From Paraburkholderia aspalathi (lineage in GTDB: Bacteria; Pseudomonadota; Gammaproteobacteria; Burkholderiales; Burkholderiaceae): 64,000 nucleotides of DNA. The notes under the pieces are model-generated. The model saw only the letters and a list, made by a program, of their open reading frames with translations, was not told where the DNA came from and did not search any database. Location: the NCBI RefSeq assembly GCF_900116445.1, contig NZ_FPBH01000014.1, positions 124,001-188,000 on the forward strand, in the 5' to 3' direction. The position numbers and the translations under genes are program-made. Below are positions 17,861 to 25,522 of the stretch, piece after piece; within the stretch, counting starts at the first letter, position 1, and the number at the start of each line of letters is the position of its first letter.

Positions 17861-18045
17861 GATTCTTCGTTCCTCTGTGCTGGATGTCTCCGCTATGTCC
17901 CGCGTGCGCGGTGGGCGTTCGATGAATCGCCTGCCTCAAATTCTAGGGGTACAAATCCTTCTACAGGCTTTCGAACACGCGTTTCCTGTGCCGATTGCGG
18001 GTTTGTCCCGAGTACTTTTGAAGCCGCCGATTTGAAGCGGCCGAG

Positions 18046-19440
18046 TTAACCGGCCTGAGATTCTTCCGTCGGTGCGCGCGGAAACGAGACGGTCACGTGC
18101 ACGCCTTTACCGCCCTCACCCGGTTTAAGCACAATCTCCCCGTGATGGGCGTCCGCGATTTCACGCACGATGGCGAGGCCCAGCCCGGTCCCTTCAGTAT
18201 CTGTCGACGCCCGAAAGAACGGCTCGAACACGCGGGTGCGCGATTCGGCTGGAATGCCGGGACCATCGTCCAGCACCGTCACGGTGACTGTATCGGCTTG
18301 ACCGCTGACCGCCACCGTGACGTGGCCGCCGCTGCCGGTATAGCGGATCGCGTTCTCCGCAAGGTTGGCGATCAACGCCTGAAGCAAGCCGCGATGCCCT
18401 GCCACCGGCGCGGGGCCATTCAGTTCCGCGCCCAGATCGATGTCCCGGGCCTGCGCGAGCAACGCCAGATCTTCCACCACTTCCATCGCCAGCGGCACTA
18501 GATCGACCGTTTCCACCGCGAGTTGCTTGTTGTCGGCAGCCTCGGCCTGCGCGAGCAACAGCAGCTTGTTCGTGAGTCCGACCATCGAACGATTACTGCG
18601 GTGCATCGCGGCGAGCGCCTCGTCGAGCGCGGGATTCAGGCCGTCCTGCTGGCGTGCAAACTGCAACTGCGTGCCGAGCAGCGTGAGCGGCGTGCGCAAC
18701 TGGTGCGCGGCGTCGGCGATAAAACGCCGCTGTGCGGCCACCTGCACGCCGAGCCGCGCGATACATTGATTGATCGCTTCGACGATCGGCCGCAACTCGG
18801 TATGCAGGCGCTCGACGCGAATCGGTTCGAGCTGCATGGGGTCACGGTCGGCGACCTCTTCCTTCACTTTCATCAGCGGCCGCAATTCGAAGGTGAGGCC
18901 GATGCAGGCCAGCGCGACCGCCAGCACGATCATCTCGATCTGCCGCACGAGTTGCGGTTGCCACAATTGCTGCGCCATCGCGTCGCGCGAGCGTACGGTC
19001 TTGCCCACCGTCACGCGTACGCGGCGCGTCGCACCGTTGTCGTACATCAGGCGCACGAGGCCGACCGCGCGTACGGGTTGCCCGTGCAGTTCGGTGTCGT
19101 AGTGATCGGCCGTGTCGGGCGAGCGCGCCGCGCGCTGCGGAAAATCCGGCGTGCCCGCCAGCAGGCGGCCATCGTCGACCCGCACACTGTAGAACACCTG
19201 ATCGCGATAGGGCGACACGAACACTTCAAGCGCGGCGGGCGGCACGTCCACGCGCAGAAAACCGTCCACCCACTCCACTTCACCCGCGATCATCCGCGCC
19301 GATGAGATAAGTTGATTGTCCTGCACCAGGTCCGCCGTGCGCCGCGCGTTGTCGTATTCCGCTTTGCCCGTGACGAACACGTACAACGCAAGCGGCACCA
19401 GCAGCCACCACAGCAGACGCATGCGCAGGCTATTGGTCAT
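18046..19440 (-). CDS. TctE-type sensor histidine kinase (paralogue)
   Basis: This 464-residue kinase has the same layout as its neighbour: TM near 8-28, a periplasmic 2CSK_N-like domain ('VQDNQLISSARMIAGEVEWVDG'), TM near 165-185, 'ADAAHQLRTPLTLL', 'NLAENAIRYTGSGG', 'DDGPGIPAES' and 'GTGLGLAIVREI'. Its start overlaps the end of the regulator at 19430-20107 by 11 bases, so the two are translationally coupled. Gene order here is regulator then kinase, the opposite of the downstream pair. The divergent ABC importer at 20391 is a natural target. Confidence 0.94.
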   Translation of the reverse strand: MTNSLRMRLLWWLLVPLALYVFVTGKAEYDNARRTADLVQDNQLISSARMIAGEVEWVDGFLRVDVPPAALEVFVSPYRDQVFYSVRVDDGRLLAGTPDFPQRAARSPDTADHYDTELHGQPVRAVGLVRLMYDNGATRRVRVTVGKTVRSRDAMAQQLWQPQLVRQIEMIVLAVALACIGLTFELRPLMKVKEEVADRDPMQLEPIRVERLHTELRPIVEAINQCIARLGVQVAAQRRFIADAAHQLRTPLTLLGTQLQFARQQDGLNPALDEALAAMHRSNRSMVGLTNKLLLLAQAEAADNKQLAVETVDLVPLAMEVVEDLALLAQARDIDLGAELNGPAPVAGHRGLLQALIANLAENAIRYTGSGGHVTVAVSGQADTVTVTVLDDGPGIPAESRTRVFEPFFRASTDTEGTGLGLAIVREIADAHHGEIVLKPGEGGKGVHVTVSFPRAPTEESQAG

Positions 19441-20107
19441 CTTCTTTCTTGCGCAGCAGATAACCGAGTCCGCGCAACGTGACGATCGCGGCCGAGCTGC
19501 CGTCGAGTTTCTTACGCAGCCGCGAAATGTAGATTTCGACCGCGTCCTCGCTCGGCTCGTCCGCGAGCGTGAAGATCGCGTCGACCAGGGCGGGCTTGGT
19601 TACCGTCTTGCCCAAACGCAGGATCAGCGTTTCGAGCACCGAGCGCTCGCGCGGCGTCACGTTCAGCGGCGCGCCCTTCAGCGTGAACTGGCGCGTGTCG
19701 ATGTCGAACGCGAGATCGCCGCACACTACCTCGCTCGCCTTCGAGGGCGACTGGCGGCGGATCGCCACCTTGATGCGCGCGATCAGCTCGCGTACTTCAA
19801 AAGGCTTGACCAGGTAGTCGTCCGCGCCGGCGCCGAGCAGTTCCACTTTTTCGTCGATCGAACCGCTCGCCGTCAGGATCAGCACCGGCGTGGCGTCACC
19901 GCGCTGGCGCAAACGGCGCAGCACGTTCTTGCCCGACAGCTTCGGCAGATTCAGGTCGAGCAGGATCACGTCGTAGTGATTGGTGCGCAGCAAGCGGTCG
20001 GCGGCGTCGCCGTCCTGCACAGCGTCGAGCGCGAACGCCTCCTGCTCCAGCATCTTCGCGAGCCAGTGCGCCAGCGTGGGGTTGTCTTCGATGAGCAGCA
20101 GCTTCAT
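19430..20107 (-). CDS. OmpR-family response regulator (TctD-like, paralogue)
   Basis: The 225-residue protein has receiver residues 'IEDNPTLAHWL', the phospho-acceptor in 'DVILLDLNLPKLSG', Lys in 'YLVKPFEVRELIARI', and a C-terminal winged helix ending 'YISRRLRKKLDG..IVTLRGLGYLL'-type text. It is very similar to the regulator at 15754-16452. It is the first gene of the minus-strand run and is divergent from the SsuA/TauA-like binding-protein gene, with 283 bases between. It could switch on that importer in response to its kinase. Confidence 0.95.
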   Translation of the reverse strand: MKLLLIEDNPTLAHWLAKMLEQEAFALDAVQDGDAADRLLRTNHYDVILLDLNLPKLSGKNVLRRLRQRGDATPVLILTASGSIDEKVELLGAGADDYLVKPFEVRELIARIKVAIRRQSPSKASEVVCGDLAFDIDTRQFTLKGAPLNVTPRERSVLETLILRLGKTVTKPALVDAIFTLADEPSEDAVEIYISRLRKKLDGSSAAIVTLRGLGYLLRKKEDDQ

Positions 20108-20317
20108 GGGGAGAACGGCGAAATAGGCAACTTAATGCGCGGCAAAAGTCAGGACGCCGATTGTGCCGTAAAACAAGGGCTTTGCGCGCGGCTTGGGTGC
20201 TTTGTGGCCCACGTTATGGGGTTTGCCAGGGGGCGCCCCAAAGATTACGGAGGATTTTCGGGTTAACACCCATGATTTGCTCGCAGCCCCGAAAGCTGCC
20301 AGAAGGTTTCAGATTTC

Positions 20318-20323
20318 TATAAT
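20318..20323 (+). promoter_or_regulatory. Consensus -10 hexamer for the ABC importer operon
   Basis: TATAAT lies 67 bases upstream of the ATG at 20391. At 16-17 bases upstream only a poor -35 match (CTGCCA/GCTGCC) is found. A good -10 with a weak -35 fits activator-dependent transcription, for instance by the divergent response regulator. The same 283-base spacer also contains GGGGCGCCCC near 20230. Confidence 0.5.
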
Positions 20324-20390
20324 CGCCGTCATTCGTCCAGAAAGCGCCGTATCCGCACAGGGCGGCGAATAAACCTCAGGAGACTGCTTC

Positions 20391-21410
20391 ATGCGTACCT
20401 TGCGCCAGATTGCCGCCGTGTCAGGTGTTGCGTTTACCCTTGCCGCCGCTTCGGCCGCGGCCCATGCGGAGAAGCTGACGATCATGGTCGGCGGCGCCAC
20501 CAAGATCATCTATCTGCCGGCCAAGCTCACGGAGCAGCTCGGCTACTTCAAGGACGAAGGCCTCGACGTCGAAATCCTCTCGCAACCGGCCGGCGTGGAC
20601 GCGGAAAACGAACTGCTGGCGGGCGCGGTGCAAGGCGTGGTGGGCTTCTACGACCACACCATCGACTTGCAGAGCAAGGGCAAAGAAGTCCAGGCACTGG
20701 TGATTTTCGGCCAGGTGCCGGGTGAAGTGGAAATGGTCGCCACCAAGTCGGCAGAGACCTTCAAGAGCATGGCCGACTCGAAGGGCAAGACGCTCGGCGT
20801 GACCGGCCTTGGCTCGTCGACCAGCTTCCTCACGCAATACCTCGCGCAACGTGCGGGCGTGCCGTCCACGCAATACACGCTGCTGCCGGTTGGCGCGGAC
20901 AACAGCTTTATCGCCGCCATCAAGCAGAACCGTATCGACGCGGGCATGACCACCGAGCCGACGGTCTCACAACTGCTTAAGACCGGCGACGCCAAGGTGC
21001 TGGTCGATATGCGCACGCTGGAAGGCACGCGCGCTGCGCTCGGCGGCACATATCCGGCTTCGAGCTTCTACGTGCAGCGCGCATGGGCCGAGTCGCACAA
21101 GGACGACGCCACGAAGCTCTCGCACGCCTTCGCGAAGACGCTGAACTTCATCGCGACCCACAGCGCGGAAGAGATCGCCGCGAAGATGCCGAAGGACTAC
21201 TACGGCAACAACAAGGATCTGTACGTCGGCGCGCTGAAAGCGTCGCTGCCGATGTTCACGAAGGACGGCAAGATGCCCGCCGACGGCCCGGAAACTGTCC
21301 TGAAGGTGCTGTCGGCGTTCAATCCTTCGGTGAAGGGCAAGCATATCGACCTCGCCAAGACCTATAGCAACGACTACGTGTCGGCACCGGTCAAGACCGC
21401 GGCGAAGTAA
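20391..21410 (+). CDS. ABC importer periplasmic binding protein (SsuA/TauA/NMT1-like)
   Basis: The 339-residue protein has a clear signal peptide ending near 'AAAHA'. The mature start 'KLTIMVGGATKIIYLPAKLTEQLGYFKDEGLDVEI' is diagnostic of the NMT1/SsuA-like family (sulfonate, nitrate, pyrimidine-precursor binding proteins). 'QNRIDAGMTTEPT' is the usual second-lobe motif. An AGGAG site precedes the start. It heads a three-gene operon with an ATPase and a permease. The substrate is not evident, and no sulfonate monooxygenase or other marker gene is adjacent. Confidence 0.92.
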   Translation: MRTLRQIAAVSGVAFTLAAASAAAHAEKLTIMVGGATKIIYLPAKLTEQLGYFKDEGLDVEILSQPAGVDAENELLAGAVQGVVGFYDHTIDLQSKGKEVQALVIFGQVPGEVEMVATKSAETFKSMADSKGKTLGVTGLGSSTSFLTQYLAQRAGVPSTQYTLLPVGADNSFIAAIKQNRIDAGMTTEPTVSQLLKTGDAKVLVDMRTLEGTRAALGGTYPASSFYVQRAWAESHKDDATKLSHAFAKTLNFIATHSAEEIAAKMPKDYYGNNKDLYVGALKASLPMFTKDGKMPADGPETVLKVLSAFNPSVKGKHIDLAKTYSNDYVSAPVKTAAK

Positions 21411-21463
21411 CACCCTCTGCGTCACGCCCTTTCAACATCAAGAGAACTGCGAGGCACCAGCCG

Positions 21464-22258
21464 ATGAATCAACCTCTGTCACGCGATACGCCCGCCATCG
21501 AGATGCGCAACGTATCGTGCCGTTTCATCTCTCCGGATGGCAAAGCGACGATCGCGTTGCGCGACTTCAGCATGTCGGTTGCGCGCGGCGAGTTCGTCGC
21601 GGTTGTCGGCCCGACCGGTTGCGGCAAGTCGACCACGCTCAGCATGATCACCGGCTTGCTGAAGCCCACCACCGGCGAAGTGCGCGTAATGGGCGCACCG
21701 GTAGACGGCATCGACCCGCGCATCGGCTTCGTGTTTCAGGCGGACGCCGTGTTTCCGTGGCGCTCGGTCATCGACAACGTGGCGGCCGGCCCGCTCTATC
21801 GCGGCCGCTCAAAATCCGCCGCGTACGACGAAGCCAACGAATGGCTGCGCCGCGTGGGCCTCGACAAGTTCGGCAAGCACTACCCGCATCAACTGTCCGG
21901 CGGCATGAGAAAGCGCGTGGCGCTGGCGCAAACCTTCATCAACAAGCCGGAAATCCTGCTGATGGACGAGCCCTTCTCGGCGCTCGACATGCAGACGCGC
22001 ACGCTGATGCAGGACGAACTGCTGCAACTGTGGGGCGGCGCCGGTTCGGTGGTGTTCGTCACGCATGATCTGGAAGAAGCGATTGCGCTTGCGGATCGCG
22101 TGTTCGTGCTGACCGCGCGTCCGGCGACGCTGAAGAAGGTGTACGAAATCGATCTGCCGCGTCCGCGCGTCACGTCGGAAGTTCGCTACGACCCACGCTT
22201 TATCGAAATCTCGCGCGACATCTGGCACGACCTGCGCGAAGAAGTGCAGATCGGATAA
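21464..22258 (+). CDS. ABC importer ATP-binding protein (SsuB/TauB-like)
   Basis: The 264-residue ATPase has Walker A 'GPTGCGKST', signature 'LSGGMRKRVALAQ', Walker B 'ILLMDEPFSALD' and H-loop 'VTHDLEEAIALADRV'. All are as expected for the SsuB/TauB/NrtC group. It lies 53 bases after the binding-protein gene and 17 bases before the permease gene, so the three form one operon. It energises import at the cytoplasmic face of the inner membrane. Confidence 0.95.
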   Translation: MNQPLSRDTPAIEMRNVSCRFISPDGKATIALRDFSMSVARGEFVAVVGPTGCGKSTTLSMITGLLKPTTGEVRVMGAPVDGIDPRIGFVFQADAVFPWRSVIDNVAAGPLYRGRSKSAAYDEANEWLRRVGLDKFGKHYPHQLSGGMRKRVALAQTFINKPEILLMDEPFSALDMQTRTLMQDELLQLWGGAGSVVFVTHDLEEAIALADRVFVLTARPATLKKVYEIDLPRPRVTSEVRYDPRFIEISRDIWHDLREEVQIG

Positions 22259-22275
22259 CCCAAGGAACGGCAAAC

Positions 22276-23139
22276 ATGTCTACTACCCCTCAACAGACGA
22301 TGCCTTCGGGCATCGATCCCGCGTCGCTCGCGCAAGTCGAACGCGTCGCGCAAAAACGTATCCGCCAACGTCATGCGCTGGTGATCACGCTGCGTATTGT
22401 CGTGCTGGTGGTTGTGCTCGGCGGATGGGAATTGTCCGCGCGCCTGAAGTGGATCGATCCGTTCTTCTTTTCGATGCCGAGTGCGATCTTCGATCAGATC
22501 ATCGACTGGTTCGTGAACGGCACGTCGCAAGGACCGCTCCTGACGCAGGTGTGGGTCACGCTCGAAGAAACCGGGCTCGGCTTCATTATCGGTTCGGTGG
22601 CGGGCGTGTTCTGCGGCATCGTGCTTGGGCGCAACAAGCTGCTCTCCGATGTGTTCAGCCTCTACATCAAGATCGCCAACTCGATTCCGCGCGTCGTACT
22701 CGGCTCGGTGTTCGTGATTGCGCTCGGTCTTGGCATGGCTTCGAAGGTGGCGCTGGCAGTGGTGATGGTGTTCTTCGTCGTGTTCGCCAATGCGTTCCAG
22801 GGTGTGCGTGAAGCTGACCGCTACATGATCGCGAATGCGCAGATTCTGGGTGCGTCGCGCCGTCAGGTGACAACCTCGGTGGTGATCCCGTCGGCATTGA
22901 GCTGGATTCTCGCCAGCTTGCACGTGAGCTTCGGCTTTGCGCTGGTCGGCGCGGTGGTGGGTGAGTTCCTCGGCTCGAAGCAAGGTATCGGCCTCTTGAT
23001 CTCCACTGCGCAAGGCGCCTTCAACGCAAGCGGCGTGTTCGCGGCGATGATCGTGTTGGCGGTGGTCGCGCTCGCCGCAGACTACCTGCTGACTGCGGTC
23101 GAACAGCGGCTGTTGAAGTGGCGGCCCGCAGCGGTTTGA
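22276..23139 (+). CDS. ABC importer permease (SsuC/TauC-like)
   Basis: The 287-residue protein has about six membrane segments and the BPD_transp_1 coupling loop 'EADRYMIANAQILGASRRQVTTSVVIPSAL' (the EAA motif) near residues 178-207. It follows the ATPase gene closely and is followed by a strong terminator. With its two upstream partners it forms a complete importer of the sulfonate/nitrate/taurine type. Confidence 0.94.
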   Translation: MSTTPQQTMPSGIDPASLAQVERVAQKRIRQRHALVITLRIVVLVVVLGGWELSARLKWIDPFFFSMPSAIFDQIIDWFVNGTSQGPLLTQVWVTLEETGLGFIIGSVAGVFCGIVLGRNKLLSDVFSLYIKIANSIPRVVLGSVFVIALGLGMASKVALAVVMVFFVVFANAFQGVREADRYMIANAQILGASRRQVTTSVVIPSALSWILASLHVSFGFALVGAVVGEFLGSKQGIGLLISTAQGAFNASGVFAAMIVLAVVALAADYLLTAVEQRLLKWRPAAV

Positions 23140-23164
23140 GTTGAACGTCAGGTCGTAAAGGGAG

Positions 23165-23190
23165 AAAGGGCGCCGTCGGCGCCCTTTTTT
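23165..23190 (+). terminator. Rho-independent terminator of the ABC importer operon
   Basis: AAAGGGCGCC, loop GTC and GGCGCCCTTT form a 10-bp stem followed by a T-run, 26 bases after the permease stop codon. This is the best terminator in the window. Confidence 0.93.
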
Positions 23191-23365
23191 CGCGATGCGC
23201 ACAAGAGCGCATTAACCAAAGCACTCTTCTTTTGTTGCAAATCTCGCAACAAACATTAGCTGAATTGATGATTACTCCGGTCAGATCGCAAAACTACAAT
23301 GGAATCACTGACTACGAACAACACCGCTCGTAGCAAGATAAAGACCGAACTGGAGGTAGTTCATC

Positions 23366-23674
23366 ATGAAATCGCTCATTCAAGCCGTTGTTGTCGCCGC
23401 TGTGCTGGCCGCTCCTGTTGCCTCGTTCGCGCAGTCCAACCAGCCCGTGACCCGCGCCGAAGTCCGCGCGCAACTGATTCAACTCGAAAAGGCAGGCTAC
23501 CAGCCGGGCCGTTCCGACCCGTACTATCCGGCTGACATCCAGGCTGCACAAGCTCGTGTCGCCCAGCAAAACGGTACCGCAGAAAGCAGCTACGGCGGTG
23601 TGGCGAACGGCTCGTCGCAGTCGAGCCAGCCGGTTCCGGTGAGCGGTTCGAAGTCGGTTTATTTCGGTAACTAA
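23366..23674 (+). CDS. Small secreted DUF4148-type protein
   Basis: The 102-residue protein has a typical signal peptide (MKSLIQAVVVAAVLAAPVASFA) and then 'VTRAEVRAQLIQLEKAGYQPGRSDPYYPADIQAAQARVA'-type text in the order characteristic of DUF4148. This is a family of small periplasmic proteins very abundant in Burkholderiales. The function is unknown. GGAGG lies about 10 bases before the ATG. A strong hairpin follows downstream, so it is monocistronic. Confidence 0.9.
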   Translation: MKSLIQAVVVAAVLAAPVASFAQSNQPVTRAEVRAQLIQLEKAGYQPGRSDPYYPADIQAAQARVAQQNGTAESSYGGVANGSSQSSQPVPVSGSKSVYFGN

Positions 23675-23790
23675 GCTGGTAACTGAGTTGCCAACCAAGC
23701 CGTCCAGCGGATCGAGGCAGAGAGGCCACGCCGTCTGCCCTGATCTACCGCTAAGCCCGCAACACAGCCGCACGCTCTGATTCAAACGAA

Positions 23791-23826
23791 CTGGCCCGCG
23801 ACCGAGTATCCCCGATCGCGGGCCAG
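23791..23826. terminator. 11-bp perfect stem downstream of the DUF4148 gene
   Basis: CTGGCCCGCGA and TCGCGGGCCAG pair perfectly around a 14-base loop and are followed by TTCTGT. A terminator is likely. The 277-base spacer (23675-23951) holds nothing else I can support. Confidence 0.65.
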
Positions 23827-23951
23827 TTCTGTATTCGATACCTCCGTCATCGGGCTCCCGATGACTTCGCCTGGACCTTCACGGTCTGGGCGCTTTTTGT
23901 TTATGTCGTGCTATATCTGGCCTGAGCCTTAGCGGCGCCAGGCTGCTTGCG

Positions 23952-24200
23952 TTATTCGCGAGCGATCAGATCGCCCACCTGGCCACGACCCGTGACGAGA
24001 CAACTCGACAGGAAATTTTCACCCTGGCTGCTGGCCCCGGCGTCACCGAAACCCTTTTTCAACGCATTCGCTTTGACCAGCTCCGCGCCCTGGTGGCACG
24101 TAATTGTCCCCATCTCTCCGGCTTGCGCGCGCATCAGCGCTCTATCCGCCATCAAATAGCCAAGCAACAACACCACTGCAATATTGAACGCTTGTCTCAT
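23952..24200 (-). CDS. Small envelope protein of unknown function
   Basis: The 82-residue protein starts with a hydrophobic helix (FNIAVVLLLGYLMAD) that is either a signal peptide or a membrane anchor. A short polar domain with two cysteines follows ('GTITCHQGAELV' and 'LSSCLVTG'), which could form a disulfide in the periplasm. The start is well supported by GAGGAGA 9 bases upstream. I do not recognise the family. It is flanked by spacers and stands alone. Confidence 0.65.
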   Translation of the reverse strand: MRQAFNIAVVLLLGYLMADRALMRAQAGEMGTITCHQGAELVKANALKKGFGDAGASSQGENFLSSCLVTGRGQVGDLIARE

Positions 24201-24366
24201 GAATCGTCTCCTCTTTTGAAGAGACTAACGCGAACCATCAATGCAGGGTGCCAGGGGTTTCCCGATTGCTGGCGATTCAATAATGCGGATTAAGTTGAAA
24301 GGCAATGCCGCGTAAATCGGCTATGCGGCATGACTGAATCCACGTTAAAACCATCGCAACCCACGC

Positions 24367-25413
24367 TCAGAATCGAGCTTCGATTTGCTTGATCCGCTTT
24401 TCAACCGACGCTCGCACCAGACCGTTCGAAGGCACCAGCAGCAGTGAAGACGCAATGATTTGATACACCTGATTGCGCCGCACTTTAGAGACCTTGGCCG
24501 GGTCGAGCCAGTCATTGTTATCCACCAGCAACAGCAGCGTATCCAGGCCGATCAGGATCGGCCACAAGCAGGCGAGGCGCAAACGCACTGAAAACGCGGG
24601 AATCGCGAGCGTGTAGTCCAATGCCTCGCGAAAATGATCCAGCGACTTGCGCACGAGTTCGACCATCAGCGGCCGGCCGCGAACAGAATTTGCCGGCTGC
24701 AGGAGGTCTTGTGCGCTCAGACCATATTGATCGAGCATCGTCTGCGGAAGGTAGCAGCGGCCGATCCGCAGATCCTTGCCGCAATCGCGCAACACGTTGG
24801 TCATCTGCAGCGCTTTGCCGAAACCCACGCCGCGGCGCGTCATGATCTCAGACCGCTCTTTCAGTGTGCCGGGCATGTGCGCGTAGGTCATGGTGGTCCA
24901 GAATTCGCCGACGCAGCCGGCCACCAGGTAGGTATAGCGGTCGAGTTCGTCGTACTCGCAGAGCGCGGCGATCTGGCCGGAACGTTCGTCGGGGAACGTG
25001 CGAAGGTCGAATTCCATGCCCTCGGTCAGCGTCGACACGATCTCGCGTACGGCCTTACGGTCGGACTCGCTCAGTTGCGACAGCACCTCGAGCGCAGGTC
25101 CTAGCGACTCGAGCAGCACCTTTTCATCGGACTGGATCTGTTGGCCCGCCACTTCAGTGGCCATGCGCTGGAGCAGCGCGCCGTCGTTCGGGGCGCCGTT
25201 GATCTGGTCGCGCAGCGACAGCAGCATTGCAAGGCGTTGCTCGGGCGAGATCAGCGAGGTATCCGCAATCGTGTCGGCCGCGCGCGCGAGCAGGTACGCG
25301 AGGCCGATCGGATCGCGCATCCCCGCGGGCAGCACGCGCAGGGTGAGATAGAAGGAGCGTGAAACGCCTTTCAGGAGCGGGCCGAGAAGAAAGGCCCGGG
25401 TCGGATTCGGCAT
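24367..25413 (-). CDS. Squalene/phytoene synthase-like prenyl-diphosphate condensing enzyme
   Basis: The protein has about 348 residues. The fold is marked by 'LKGVSRSFYLTLRVLP', the first aspartate-rich motif in 'LLARAADTIADT', 'YLVAGCVGEFWTTM', the second motif in 'QMTNVLRDCGKDLRIGRCYLP' and a C-terminal hydrophobic helix region. It would join two C15 or C20 diphosphates head to head to give squalene or a carotenoid precursor. No hopanoid or carotenoid genes adjoin it, which is odd for HpnC/HpnD-type genes. The ATG at 25413 is preferred to a TTG at 25440, although neither has a clear ribosome-binding site. Confidence 0.88.
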   Translation of the reverse strand: MPNPTRAFLLGPLLKGVSRSFYLTLRVLPAGMRDPIGLAYLLARAADTIADTSLISPEQRLAMLLSLRDQINGAPNDGALLQRMATEVAGQQIQSDEKVLLESLGPALEVLSQLSESDRKAVREIVSTLTEGMEFDLRTFPDERSGQIAALCEYDELDRYTYLVAGCVGEFWTTMTYAHMPGTLKERSEIMTRRGVGFGKALQMTNVLRDCGKDLRIGRCYLPQTMLDQYGLSAQDLLQPANSVRGRPLMVELVRKSLDHFREALDYTLAIPAFSVRLRLACLWPILIGLDTLLLLVDNNDWLDPAKVSKVRRNQVYQIIASSLLLVPSNGLVRASVEKRIKQIEARF

Positions 25414-25522
25414 GAGTGGGATCAGGTCAGTATTGGGCAAGAATCAGGCGCTGCCGAATTGTATACGGCGAAGCGCCTTTGCCGTGCGACGAGAGACCCA
25501 GGGTTAGCGAACGATGCGTGCC

